Assembly: GCA_035235625.1 (NCBI GenBank)
Contig: CP141150.1
Location: 8,804,001-8,868,000, forward strand
Source of the DNA: Saururus chinensis
Lineage: Eukaryota > Streptophyta > Magnoliopsida > Piperales > Saururaceae
Length of the DNA stretch: 64,000 nucleotides
Direction of reading: 5' to 3'
The position numbers and the translations under genes are program-made. Shown in pieces: positions 43,849 to 56,853 of this stretch (its first letter is position 1; every line of letters starts with the position of its first letter). The notes under the pieces were generated by a model. It made no database searches, was not told the origin of the DNA, and saw only the letters and a list, made by a program, of their open reading frames with translations.

Positions 43849-44213
43849 GAAATTGTGCATGCACGGAGTGCATATCATGGTATTGGACTAGTTAAACTAA
43901 TGGGAAGAAGTGGTGGTTTTATTGCAATGCATGCTTCACTTTCCAGTCGCCAGATTGATGCTTGTCTAATCCCTAAGGTGCATATATTTATAAGTTGGTT
44001 TTTCTCCCTTTATATTCGTTAATTCTTTAGCTAGGAACATCTTATTATTTACTCTAATTTCCCTATATTTCTTACAATCTTACTTACACATCTTGATTCT
44101 TTTATATGCAGGTACCTTCCAATTTGGAGGGACCATATGGTGTCTTGCAGCATCTTGAACATCTGATAGAAACAAAAGGGTCAGTTGTGGCTTGTGTTGC
44201 AGGAGCAGGGCAA
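43849..44213 (+). pseudogene. PFK: PFK C-terminal fragment, copy B, exons a and b
   Basis: Counterpart of copy A exons a and b: exon a to 43977, exon b 44112-44213. The exon sequence is essentially identical to copy A, including the lost glutamate of AEGAGQ. The gene is then cut by the 13-kb foldback inside the following intron; exons c to e are at 57846-58541. Confidence 0.88.
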
Positions 44214-44777
44214 GTAAGTTTATTTCAATGATATTTATATCAAAGATTGTGCTTTCACCCAAATTTTATAAAAAAACCATATAAAAATAACGACGAAAAA
44301 GTTACATTTGAGAATGCTTTGAAAATGAACATTTTGCATAAACCAGTCTCTTTGTGGGCATGGCTGAGGCTGCATGGAGTAGAATCACAATGATTCCGAA
44401 GAGGGTTTTTTTGTTTTGATAAAATGTTCTCCCTTTCCCCTGTTTTTTTGCCCTGTTGGTTTGGGGTGGGAAGTAGCAGGGAGGGATTGTTGTGGAGAAG
44501 TGTTTAGGACAGTTTTATCAAAACTCTAAGCATTAGTCATTAAAATGGTAGCAAAAAAGGCTTAAATTTCATCAGGGTCAGGTGAAAGTGGCCACACATC
44601 AGAGTTAACTAAAATGTGTTGACCACCTATTTTGGGGTCTCTCTTTCTATTTCCCTTAGTTCAGATCTCCATAGAACTCCTCAAGGGCCACCAGAACATA
44701 GAGCAGTTGCCTAAATTTCTCTAATGTGAACAGTAGGAGGAGATCACATGCTTTTGATGGGAAGCAAATAGTCTAGT

Positions 44778-45114
44778 GCTTCGGATCGGCTGTGATGCAC
44801 TCCCACCAGATTGGGTGAGAGTGCCCAATAAGACACGCCCACGTCGGATCAGGTAAATGACCCGGGTTCCCCGTTAACCCAAAACGCAACCCGGAGAGCG
44901 ATTCGGGTTTAAGGTCGGGCGACGGGGCGAGCGACGGGTTTAAGGTCGGGCAACGGGTTTAAGGTTACTGCAGTCTGCAGAGCCCTAATCGCCGGACGAC
45001 TCTTCTTCCTCAGGCAACCAAAGACTCTGCCTCTTCCTTCGGTGACCGCGGAGCTCCAATCGCCGGACGGCTCTCAGCGTTCTGGTGAAAGTGCACCACA
45101 GCGGATCAGAAGCG
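44778..45114 (+). mobile_element. Terminal MITE-like unit, left end of the foldback
   Basis: The outer terminus GCTTCGGATCGGCTGTGATG-CACTCCCACCAGA recurs, inverted and diverged, at 45081-45114 as TCTGGTGAAAGTGCACCACA-GCGGATCAGAAGC. This bounds a GC-rich unit of about 337 bp with its own inverted ends. The foldback is therefore flanked by two opposed copies of a small TIR element. Confidence 0.65.
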
Positions 45115-45691
45115 CTCCTCCTCAGTCCTCATTCGATCGCTTTGTGCCCTAGCTCCCTCTCTCAAGTCTCGACTCAATTTTGAAGGTTTCTTTCTCTAGA
45201 GTCTGAGGTTTACTATGTTGGAGACTTGGAGGCTGAACTCTCAAAGGCTTGAAGCTTGCTGAAAGGTGAGGGCCGTAGACTGAAACTTTTGGAGGAGGTA
45301 ACGATTTTGACCTCGCTATGAAGAGCGGCAAATACGCTCTGGTTACAAAACCGTTTTGAAATCTCTAAGGAGCTCCAAAGTTATTGCCTTTTCGTTTGTT
45401 AATCGCCTTCTCATATCCGCTTGTTTTTTCAATTATCTTTTCGAATGATCGGTGCCATGTGCTTTTTGCCGTTTTTAAATTTTGTAAACATCCGGCAAAT
45501 GGACAGAATGAACAAATTTGCTGTGATTTATTATTTGATCTGATCTTATAAAATGAATTTGCTCAGCCTGTTGTGCCTATCAACCTTAAGTTGTCATGTT
45601 TTTAATGGAATTTAGCCACATGAATATCATCCCTTAGCTAATGCGCTGATTATCTGTGAATTGAAATTCTTATACAATATGTATTTTGTAG
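45115..45691. other. Left-arm sequence upstream of the RPL30 exons
   Basis: CT-rich, leader-like sequence followed by intron-like DNA ending in the AG acceptor at 45690-45691. It may be 5' flank of a captured gene, but the RPL30 first exons are absent. Confidence 0.4.
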
Positions 45692-46562
45692 GGAAGCTGA
45701 TAATCATAGCCAACAACTGCCTGCCTCTGAGGAAATCTGAGATCGAGTATTATGCTATGTTGGCTAAAGTTGGAGTTCATCACTTCAATGGAATAAGTAT
45801 TAATGCTACGTTTACCGTCTGGTTGTTTGTCTGTTATGGGGTTGCATTTCTTTTCATAAATGCTGGCTGCATTTTACACCATGTTGTAGATTACGGAATT
45901 GCCTTGCAATTTACCTGCTGCAATGAGTCTCCTATGAAAAATGACGTTTATAGTGAGGGAAGGAATGTCGTATATTATATAATGCTTTGATGCAAAAGTT
46001 CAGTTTCTCTTCTTAGTTGGATGTGAAGTAAATCAGAATTGGTGGACACTAGCACTGTTTTATGCACCTTCTCTGTACGTCAATGACAGTATGATTTAGT
46101 GTGTTATACATATTGTGAAAGGTTTTTTGAGTAGTCGGTGAGATCTTTATCTCATGATTTTCTATCCTTTTGTATAGTCTCTACACATGTTGATGTTTAT
46201 CATTTTGTTATACTTATATATCTGACACTGCCCATGCACTGCAAATTTTGCTGTAGCAAGTCCAACATTTAGTTTTAGTGTATTGATCTTAGTTTGTGCC
46301 GTTCAAACATCAAGATGGTGTGCAATATTCCAATATATGATTTTATGGTTTGTTTTTGTTAGGCAATGTTGATCTTGGTACTGCTTGCGGGAAATATTAC
46401 AGGGTTTTGTGTCTGAGCATCATAGATCCAGGTATTACATATAGCCGTGTTTATATGAAAATTTGCCCTTGAGTAGCCAATTATTTTTTTTTTCTTTCTT
46501 AAGGTGATTCAGATATTATTAAGAGCGTGCCAGGATCACTGACGGAAGCAAAGAGTCTATAG
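45692..46562 (+). pseudogene. RPL30: Captured ribosomal protein eL30 (RPL30) exons, left arm
   Basis: Three exons. The first (from 45692) reads [33 protein letters not shown]. The second (46363-46431) reads [22 protein letters not shown]. The third (from 46504) reads GDSDIIKSVPG. Together they cover most of eL30, a 60S subunit protein, minus the N-terminal exons (the MVAAKK region). Introns with GT-AG borders are kept, so genomic DNA rather than mRNA was captured. A two-base deletion in the left arm (CCAGGATCAC versus CCAGGGGATCAC on the right) destroys the native PGDH end and extends the frame to a TAG at 46560. Confidence 0.88.
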
Positions 46563-46608
46563 TGACAGTAGGTTATAATGTGATGTCGTGCAATGGTTTT
46601 GGAGTTTG

Positions 46609-46822
46609 AAACGAATAAGTAATGTTGCAACTCAACGGGCTAACATGACAGCTGCATTAGGAGGCAAAGACCTTAGCTATTTGCCTGTGGGCTCGTTTGA
46701 TGGACTCAAGTGATTTGCAGGTATTCATGGTTCCAATTCATTACCAAAATCTACACTTGCATCCTCCCAAGCTGGTGGGTTTACTGGTCAGTTGAATAGC
46801 ACAACAAATTTGGGCAATTAAC
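46609..46822 (+). pseudogene. Captured type-B response regulator (ARR-B) exon, left arm
   Basis: Reads KRISNVATQRANMTAALGGK, DLSYLPVGSFDGLK, in-frame TGA near 46711, then FAGIHGSNSLPKSTLASSQA and GGFTGQLNSTTNLG. This matches the stretch just C-terminal to the GARP/Myb DNA-binding domain of type-B ARRs, cytokinin-responsive transcription factors (typical LKRIS, GGKDSSYL, GSLDG). Neither receiver nor GARP domain is present. It is joined about 50 bp after the RPL30 end with no spacer gene. Confidence 0.8.
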
Positions 46823-46921
46823 ATCAATATTAACTGCTTCAGACCCTCCTATCCATCTGTTATATCAATCTTCAATATGATTTACCTCTTTTCTGCTTCC
46901 TCTATTTTGAGGGTCCTATAG

Positions 46922-47384
<463 letters not shown>

Positions 47385-48285
47385 ATCAGGTGTATCTGCT
47401 TTTTTTTTCAGTTGAAATATTATGCACGGGCTGAGATAAGAATTCATATTTTTCTTCGTGATAATTACTCTGTGGACATCTCTTCCTGCTATATATGTCC
47501 AAGGGTTTACAATTTTACTGATACTTGATGAAGAGAACTTATTGCTAATGATTTTTTGTATACATTCTTCATGAAATATCTAATGTCTGCTTTTGATGTC
47601 CCCGAGGTTTATCTCTATGCTAGTGCCCTGCAATTTTTGGCTTATTCTATCAAATTTACAATCATTTACAGTATTAATGGGTTTTTGGGTAATTCTCAGG
47701 TCTTAGCTGCGAACACGGGATGGAGTCTGTTTCCAGCGGTGGGGTGATCATATATTATGCATCAGCCTTCTTATATTTTTGGCTCTTTTCAATGCCTATA
47801 TGCTCTCTGCTATTTGGAGATGGCTAAAAGTAATTTTATATCACTAGAATTTGTGCTGGCTATAATAATGAGATTGGACATGGGTGCAGTAATAGGTTCT
47901 GGATTTTCTTCAACAATGACCAAACGACTCGAAGATGCAGCTCTATTCAAGAAAATTGCTTGGCAATCACCGTAGTTAGAAGGATATGAAAAGTTATCAA
48001 GCCCTGTACCTAGTTAAATTATAATGTGCACTTTATGATGAAAAATAAAATTATAATCCAGAAATTGGCTTTCTCTAAAATATGGCATGTCCCATTGTGT
48101 TCTATATGAAAGTAAAATTGCTAGGAAGGCTTTGGAGAATTACATTGACCCATGGTTCAGACATGGTTACTAGGCTCTTTTTAAATGACTAAATAAACTT
48201 AGCTAAAGTATAAAATGATGTAAAATTGAATTATGTTAAACCGATTTAATAATATTCTTCATCTTAAGTGATAATGTTCAAACGG
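47385..48285. other. Left-arm segment of unknown origin
   Basis: Open stretches at 47556-47747 (FMKYLMSAFDVPEVYLYASA) and 47757-47975 (SGFSSTMTKRLEDAALFKKI) are mirrored in the right arm at 54797-54988 and 54554-54787. They read protein-like, but I recognise no family, and the two arms differ near the end of the second. They may be further captured exons or intron DNA of the ProRS donor. Confidence 0.4.
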
Positions 48286-48885
48286 TTGAGTTGTAGCAAT
48301 ATTGATTTAAGGATGTAATAATATTAGTGTAAGGATGTAGAAATATTGTTGTTACGTGGTAGTAATATTATTGTAAAGTTATAGTAATATTGGAGTAATA
48401 TTATTTTAATATTGCAGTAATATTGTTATAAGGTTAGAGTAATATTGTCATAGCGTAAAAGTAATATTACTACAACTGTTGGAGTAATATTACTTTAACA
48501 TTGGAGCAATATTACTGCAATGTTGTAGTAATATTGCTACATCTGCGTAGTAATATTATTGCAAAGTTATAGTAACATTAGAGCAATATTACTCTAACCT
48601 TGCAGTAATATTGCTCTAATATTGGAGCAATATTGTTGTAACGTTGTAATAATATTACTCTAATGTTAAAGTAATATTGCTCCAATAGTTGGAGCAATAT
48701 TAATTCAACGTTACAGCAATATTGCTCTAACGTTGGAGCAGTATTACTGTAAGGTTGCAGCAATATTGCTCCAACATTGCAGCAATATTGCTAAGCAATA
48801 CAACAATAACTATAATGCTATATCTGCAAAGTTAGAACAATATTACTCTAACATTATAGCAATATTGTTGCATTTATATTGTGCT
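48286..48885. repeat. AATATT-core degenerate array, left arm
   Basis: About 25 units of roughly 20-25 bp, each centred on aatatt flanked by ac/gc/gt, with words such as gcaatattgctcc, gtaatattactc and aacgttggag. The core GCAATATTGC is itself palindromic. The right-arm mirror array lies at 53655-54255. Confidence 0.9.
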
Positions 48886-49441
48886 TGTAACATATAAACT
48901 ACTAAGTTCAGTAAGTTGAAACTGACTTTCTCGCTTATTTTCTTGAGAAGAAGAAAATGAACAGGCAACTGAAAAACAGTTTGGCTAAATTCATGTTACA
49001 ATAGACCTATCAAACTGCAAATTCAATTTAAATTGCATTCTACTAAACAATTAGTATAAATATTAAATCAATAGAGTGAAAACCTCAATATGTCTGATTT
49101 AGCAATTGCAACTGTATATTAAACCAATAAGATGGCTGGTATAATTCATGTTCCTTTAGCATTTAATCTACTTGCATATATGCTATCCAAATGGTTCTGT
49201 CAATGATACTTTCTCTGCGTATGCAGACTTGCGATTAAACCAATATATTAGGGAAACCAATATATTGGGGAAACCAGATATGGCGTACTGCTTAAAAATG
49301 AATGCTAGCTTCTACAGCAATATAGTGTGAGAATTCATCCGAAGGCAAAGAAGAAGAAAGTTGGAAGGAATGATAACATTGTAATATTTCTTACATTGGA
49401 CACTAAATGTGGTGCTTGAATATTAAGCCTCTGTACTAGTT

Positions 49442-49680
49442 TTGTTTACAATTACAGTCCTTAAGCGGGGAGCTAACTTTGAATCTGGAGTATGCAGAGG
49501 CTCCAAGCCATTGCCGTTGGCTGATGATGGTGAGAGTACTACATGCGAATTAGCAAGATCGTTATACTATGCACGTTGTGAATTTCTAAAATTAACAGAT
49601 AAGTCTTGCCGCCATTGTAGATGGGAGCCTACAAATTGTCTCTGGAATGGTTTCCTTTGTGATGAAGGAGAGAGATAAGA
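49442..49680 (+). pseudogene. Protein-like frame of unknown family, left arm
   Basis: A 78-residue open frame, Cys- and Arg-rich in its second half (YYARCEFLKLTDKSCRHCRW, EPTNCLWNGFLCDEG), identical to its mirror at 52859-53097. Composition is that of a real coding exon rather than repeat DNA. Preceded by an AG-like border (acag at 49456). I cannot name the donor gene, probably a fourth capture in the arm. Confidence 0.4.
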
Positions 49681-49974
49681 TGGTGCAGATTTCAGAGGCG
49701 ACTGGAACAACCCCAAGGTTTTAAGTTGCATGTCTACTTTGCTCACAACCTGCTATAAGGAATTGCCATGAATCATATATGGGCCCCATAATAAGTAAAT
49801 TTGCCAATGAACAGCCTGTAAAATGACATCCAACAAAAATAGTTGCCAGAAGCAGTTATTTAGGAATTATAAGCATGGACCAAATGGGAAAATCGAAACA
49901 AAAAACAGCCTTTTCACATTGTCTAGATCTGGTTAAAAATTTATCAGTCTTCAGAGCTACATAAGTTGGGCTAC

Positions 49975-51110
49975 ATCTGCATAGTAATATTATTGCAAAG
50001 TTATAGTAATATTGCTGCAACGTTAGAGTAATATTATTGCAAAGTTATAGTAATTTTGCTGCAACGTTGGAGCAATATTGTTGCAACATTGGAGCAATAT
50101 TGTTGCAACATTGGAGCAATATTGCTGCAACATTGGAGCAATATTGGAGCAATATTACTGCAATATTGGAACAATATTGCTGCAACGTTGCAGTAATATT
50201 GCTAAACAATACAACGTTGGAGCAATAATGCTATATCTAAAAGGTTAGAGCAATATTACTCCAACATTGTAGCAATATTGTTATTGTTATAAGGTTAGAG
50301 TAATATTGATCTAATATTGGAGCAATATTGCTGCAATATTAGAGCAATATTGTTCTAATGTTGGAACAATATTGCTACAATGTTGGAGCAATATTGTTCT
50401 AATGTTGGAGCAATATTGCTGCAACGTTGAAGCAATATTGCTCCAACATTTGGAGCAATATTACTTTAACATTAGAGCAATATTGCTACGTTGCAGCAAT
50501 ATTGCTACATCTTCATAGTAATATTATTGCAAAATTATAGTAACATTGCTGCAACGTTGGAGCAATATTGCTGCAATATTGGAACAATATTGTTGCAACG
50601 TTGCAGTAATATTGCTAAATAATACAACGTTGGAGCAATAATGCTATATTTGCAAGGTTAGAGCAATATTACTCCAACATTGTAGCAATATTGTTGCATT
50701 TATAAGGTTTGAGAAATATTGTTATAATATTGTAGCGATATTGTTGTAATATTGAAGCAAAATTGCTACAAGGTTAGAGTAATATTGTTCTAACAGTAAC
50801 AATATTGTTGCATCTTGAAGGTTAGAGTAATATAGTTCCAACATTTGAGTAAGATTGCTGTAATGTTGGAGCAAGATTGTTCTAATGTTGTAGTAATATT
50901 GCTGCAATATTAGAGGGATAAAGTTACAACAATATTGTTCTAACACCATGTTGATGCAATATTGCTCCTTTAGTATAATAATATTGATGGAAGGTTGTAG
51001 CAATAATACTCCAATAGTGTAGTAATATTGCTACAAGATTGGAGTAATATTGCTACAATATTGCTCCAATAGTAACAATATAGATGCAATATTACTCCTT
51101 TAGTATAGCA
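49975..51110. repeat. AATATT-core array, foldback spacer
   Basis: About 1.1 kb of the same 20-25 bp repeat as in the arms (gttggagcaatattgctgca and variants). Starts where the left arm ends, and is present once. It contains higher-order repetition: blocks with aatacaacgttggagcaata recur near 50207 and 50622. Confidence 0.9.
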
Positions 51111-51473
51111 ATATTAATCATTTAGTTCATCATTCATTATTTTTCTCCCCAAGAGACTTAACTAAAAATCTGGCAATAGTTAGTTGATTAACTATCTATC
51201 TCATTCTTTTAATTATAATTGATTTGGTGAGAAGCACCAGCATCGCTAGCTGGAGTTGAGGTGGTAGCTCTCACGTCCTCGCACCAGCATCGCTAGCCGA
51301 AGCTCTATGCACTCTGACCAGAAGCATCTAACTGCTATTCTCGCCTTTCTCGTTTTGTCCTTAAATGAGTTGGTGAGAAGCTTTGAACTTTGTGGGTGTA
51401 GTGTAGCAGTAGAAAGAAAAGGAACCCAAGGGGAGGCAGTTGGCGGCGGAGGCGGTTTTGGAAGAACAAAGGA
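51111..51473. other. Spacer sequence upstream of the asparaginase exon
   Basis: Leader-like DNA with the word gcaccagcatcgctag twice (near 51234 and 51281), then purine-rich sequence before the ATG at 51474. Probably captured 5' flank of the asparaginase gene. Confidence 0.45.
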
Positions 51474-51625
51474 GATGGGGCGGGCGATCGCTATCCATGG
51501 AGGGGCGGGCGACATCCCACTCCCCTTGCCTCCCCACCGCCGGCAGCCTCGCGAGGCCTCCCTCCAAGCTCTGCATCTCGGCCCTCAAGTCCTGCCAGTC
51601 CCCTTTAGACGTCGTCGAGCTCGTG
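51474..51625 (+). pseudogene. Captured first exon of plant isoaspartyl peptidase/L-asparaginase
   Basis: From ATG 51474 it reads MGRAIAIHGGAGDIPLPLPP, HRRQPREASLQ; after a frameshift near 51570 it continues in another phase as LCISALKSCQSPLDVVELV. It ends at a GT donor (51626). The HGGAG block and DVVELV are characteristic of the N-terminus of the Ntn-hydrolase asparaginases, which release ammonia from asparagine or cleave isoaspartyl peptides. The catalytic Thr lies in a later exon not present. It is single-copy because it lies in the foldback loop. Confidence 0.82.
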
Positions 51626-52569
51626 GTACTTCTTGTCTCCTTTCTTTTTATTTCTCTTCCTACATTCCTCGTCTCTAACCATGTCCTGTTTCTGGTTGTG
51701 TATTTTACCTTGTGTTCTATTTTTTTGTGGGGCAACTCTATTGTTGATGGCTGAATGATTAAACTGCTTCTGCTTCTGTATGCGGTTTGCTTTGCTGATT
51801 GAATATATTTGTGGGTGTATTTTTCATTTCGCTTACTGATTATATATTGGTGTACTTTTCCATTTTATGAATGACGACGTAAGTTTAATGATTGTTTTTA
51901 TTCATTTTCTTCCATGTTACTACGGCAACGATGCCCTATATTTTTTTTCCCTTAGTACACTTCGCAGATGAGTCTCCTTTATGATTGTTTTGAGACACCC
52001 CTTTCTTTTGAAGAACATGACTCTTCAATATCTCAAGTTAGACTTCTAATTCTTGCTCATTAAGTATATATAGATTTTATATCATTGTTGATTTAGAATG
52101 TAGTTTATGGTAGTTTCCTTTTATAGACATAGATTGTGTCCACATCCCTATTGGCTTTTCTCTAAGCATTGGAATTTGGCTATGAAGTGTGCTCTGTAGG
52201 TTAGACTGGCTAAATGTCATCATTCATTGTATCTGCTGAACTGCACAGGGATTTCTTACCTGAATTGATCGTTTATGATGAATTTTTCTGCCTCAAATGT
52301 CTTTTGTCAATAACTGGTGATGAACTGATTAACTTTTTTTGCTTTAATGAGGTCATGGAATTGCCCAGAAGGCTTTGTAGAACTAAATATTAAAAATCTC
52401 CCATTAGGTCAAATGGTTGTGCAATATTTGTATAATGTACAATGAGAAAAAGTTGTTTTATGTTTCCCGTTTGGTCCATGTTGTTCCTTCATCGAAGTTG
52501 ACATACAAATCCTAAATAATGGCTTCAGGCCAGTCTTTGGCTGGATATAGCTTTACAGGCCGACTGTTT
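51626..52569. other. Spacer, intron-like sequence
   Basis: T-rich DNA following the donor of the asparaginase exon, probably its first intron. Near 52460-52545 a stretch (gtttggtccatg, cctaaataa, cttcaggccag) resembles the start of the right arm at 52650-52700, suggesting a local duplication at the arm border. Confidence 0.45.
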
Positions 52570-52858
52570 AGCCCAACTTATGTAGCTCTGAAGACTAATA
52601 AATTTTTAACCAGATCTAGACAATGTGAAAAGGCTGTTTTTTGTTTCAATTTTCCCATTTGGTCCATGCTTATAATTCCTAAATAACTGCTTCTGGCAAC
52701 TATTTTTGTTGGATGTCATTTTACAGGTCGTTCATTGGCAAATTTATTATTGGGGCCCATATATGATTCATGGCAATTCCTTATAGCAGGTTGTGAGCAA
52801 AGTAGACATGCAACTTAAAACCTTGGGGTTGTTCCAGTCGCCTCTGAAATCTGCACCA

Positions 52859-53097
52859 TCTTATCTCTCTCCTTCATCACAAAGGAAACCATTCCAGAGA
52901 CAATTTGTAGGCTCCCATCTACAATGGCGGCAAGACTTATCTGTTAATTTTAGAAATTCACAACGTGCATAGTATAACGATCTTGCTAATTCGCATGTAG
53001 TACTCTCACCATCATCAGCCAACGGCAATGGCTTGGAGCCTCTGCATACTCCAGATTCAAAGTTAGCTCCCCGCTTAAGGACTGTAATTGTAAACAA
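52859..53097 (-). pseudogene. Protein-like frame of unknown family, right arm
   Basis: Mirror of 49442-49680, identical in translation. Confidence 0.4.
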
Positions 53098-53654
53098 AAC
53101 TAGTACAGAGGCTTAATATTCAAGCACCACATTTAGTGTCCAATGTAAGAAATATTACAATGTTATCATTCCTTCCAACTTTCTTCTTCTTTGCCTTCGG
53201 ATGAATTCTCACACTATATTGCTGTAGAAGCTAGCATTCATTTTTAAGCAGTACGCCATATCTGGTTTCCCCAATATATTGGTTTCCCTAATATATTGGT
53301 TTAATCGCAAGTCTGCATACGCAGAGAAAGTATCATTGACAGAACCATTTGGATAGCATATATGCAAGTAGATTAAATGCTAAAGGAACATGAATTATAC
53401 CAGCCATCTTATTGGTTTAATATACAGTTGCAATTGCTAAATCAGACATATTGAGGTTTTCACTCTATTGATTTAATATTTATACTAATTGTTTAGTAGA
53501 ATGCAATTTAAATTGAATTTGCAGTTTGATAGGTCTATTGTAACATGAATTTAGCCAAACTGTTTTTCAGTTGCCTGTTCATTTTCTTCTTCTCAAGAAA
53601 ATAAGCGAGAAAGTCAGTTTCAACTTACTGAACTTAGTAGTTTATATGTTACAA

Positions 53655-54255
53655 GCACAATATAAATGCAACAATATTGCTATAATGTTAGAGTAATATT
53701 GTTCTAACTTTGCAGATATAGCATTATAGTTATTGTTGTATTGCTTAGCAATATTGCTGCAATATTGGAGCAATATTGCTGCAACCTTACAAGAATATCG
53801 CCTCCAACGCGTTAGAGCAATATTGTCAGAACGTTGAATTAATATTGCTCCAACTATTGGAGCAATATTACTTTAACATTAGAGTAATATTATTACAACG
53901 TTACAACAATATTGCTCCAATATTAGAGCAATATTACTGCAAGGTTAGAGTAATATTGCTCTAATGTTACTATAACTTTGCAATAATATTACTACGCAGA
54001 TGTAGCAATATTACTACAACATTGCAGTAATATTGCTCCAATGTTAAAGTAATATTACTCCAACAGTTGTAGTAATATTACTTTTACGTTGCAGCAATAT
54101 TACTCTAACCTTATAACAATATTACTGCAATATTAAAATAATATTACTCCAATATTACTATAACTTTACAATAATATTACTACCACGTAACAACAATATT
54201 TCTACATCCTTACACTAATATTATTACATCCTTAAATCAATATTGCTACAACTCA
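53655..54255. repeat. AATATT-core array, right arm
   Basis: Mirror of 48286-48885 but less exact than the gene segments. For instance 53790-53825 contains ttacaagaatatcgcctcca where the left arm has a regular unit. Confidence 0.88.
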
Positions 54256-55158
54256 ACCGTTTGAACATTATCACTTAAGATGAAGAATATTATTAAATCG
54301 GTTTAACATAATTCAATTTTACATCATTTTATACTTTAGCTAAGTTTATTTAGTCATTTAAAAAAGAGCCTAGTAACCATGTCTGAACCATGGGTCAATG
54401 TAATTCTCCAAAGCCTTCCTAGCAATTTTACTTTCATATAGAACACAATGGGACATGCCATATTTTAGAGAAAGCCAATTTCTGGATTATAATTTTATTT
54501 TTCATCATAAAGTGCACATTATAATTTAACTAGGTACAGGTCTTCATAACTTTTCATATCCTTCTAACTACAGTGATTGCCAAGCAATTTTTGCTGAATA
54601 GAGCTGCATCTTCGAGTCGTTTGGTCATTGTTGAAGAAAATCCAGAACCTATTACTGCACCCATGTCCAATCTCATTATTATAGCCAGCACAAATTCTAG
54701 TGATATAAAATTACTTTTAGCCATCTCCAAATAGCAGAGAGCATATAGGCATTGAAAAGAGCCAAAAATATAAGAAGGCTGATGCATAATATATGATCAC
54801 CCCACCGCTGGAAACAGACTCCATCCCGTGTTCGCAGCTAAGACCTGAGAATTACCCAAAAACCCATTAATACTGTAAATGATTGTAAATTTGATAGAAT
54901 AAGCCAAAAATTGCAGGGCACTAGCATAGAGATAAACCTCGGGGACATCAAAAGCAGACATTAGATATTTCATGAAGAATGTATACAAAAAATCATTAGC
55001 AATAAGTTCTCTTCATCAAGTATCAGTAAAATTGTAAACCCTTGGACATATATAGCAGGAAGAGATGTCCACAGAGTAATTATCACGAAGAAAAATATGA
55101 ATTCTTATCTCAGCCCGTGCATAATATTTCAACTGAAAAAAAAAGCAGATACACCTGA

Positions 55159-55621
<463 letters not shown>

Positions 55622-55720
55622 CTATAGGACCCTCAAAATAGAGGAAGCAGAAAAGAGGTAAATCATATTGAAGATTGATATAACAGATGGATAGGAGGGT
55701 CTGAAGCAGTTAATATTGAT

Positions 55721-55934
55721 GTTAATTGCCCAAATTTGTTGTGCTATTCAACTGACCAGTAAACCCACCAGCTTGGGAGGATGCAAGTGTAGATTTTGGT
55801 AATGAATTGGAACCATGAATACCTGCAAATCACTTGAGTCCATCAAACGAGCCCACAGGCAAATAGCTAAGGTCTTTGCCTCCTAATGCAGCTGTCATGT
55901 TAGCCCGTTGAGTTGCAACATTACTTATTCGTTT
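55721..55934 (-). pseudogene. Captured type-B response regulator exon, right arm
   Basis: Mirror of 46609-46822, including the same in-frame TGA, which therefore predates the inverted duplication or was copied by conversion. Confidence 0.8.
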
Positions 55935-56000
55935 CAAACTCCAAAACCATTGCACGACATCACATTATAACCTACTGTCACTATAGACTCTTTGCTTCCG

Positions 56001-56853
56001 TCAGTGATCCCCTGGCACGCTCTTAATAATATCTGAATCACCTTAAGAAAGAAAAAAAAAATAATTGGCTACTCAAGGGCAAATTTTCATATAAACACGG
56101 CTATATGTAATACCTGGATCTATGATGCTCAGACACAAAACCCTGTAATATTTCCCGCAAGCAGTACCAAGATCAACATTGCCTAACAAAAACAAACCAT
56201 AAAATCATATATTGGAATATTGCACACCATCTTGATGTTTGAACGGCACAAACTAAGATCAATACACTAAAACTAAATGTTGGACTTGCTACAGCAAAAT
56301 TTGCAGTGCATGGGCAGTGTCAGATATATAAGTATAACAAAATGATAAACATCAACATGTGTAGAGACTATACAAAAGGATAGAAAATCATGAGATAAAG
56401 ATCTCACCGACTACTCAAAAAACCTTTCACAATATGTATAACACACTAAATCATACTGTCATTGACGTACAGAGAAGGTGCATAAAACAGTGCTAGTGTC
56501 CACCAATTCTGATTTACTTCACATCCAACTAAGAAGAGAAACTGAACTTTTGCATCAAAGCATTATATAATATACGACATTCCTTCCCTCACTATAAACG
56601 TCATTTTTCATAGGAGACTCATTGCAGCAGGTAAATTGCAAGGCAATTCCGTAATCTACAACATGGTGTAAAATGCAGCCAGCATTTATGAAAAGAAATG
56701 CAACCCCATAACAGACAAACAACCAGACGGTAAACGTAGCATTAATACTTATTCCATTGAAGTGATGAACTCCAACTTTAGCCAACATAGCATAATACTC
56801 GATCTCAGATTTCCTCAGAGGCAGGCAGTTGTTGGCTATGATTATCAGCTTCC
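56001..56853 (-). pseudogene. RPL30: Captured ribosomal protein eL30 exons, right arm
   Basis: Mirror of the left-arm copy but with the native C-terminus preserved: the last exon reads KSVPGDH and a TGA stop at 56001-56003. All three exons are otherwise open, so this arm holds the more ancestral version. N-terminal exons are missing here too. Confidence 0.88.

Noticed and set aside
48578..51003. Open frames rich in Leu, Gln, Tyr and Asn in the AATATT arrays
   Set aside because: They are translations of the 20-25 bp repeat and change phase between arms.
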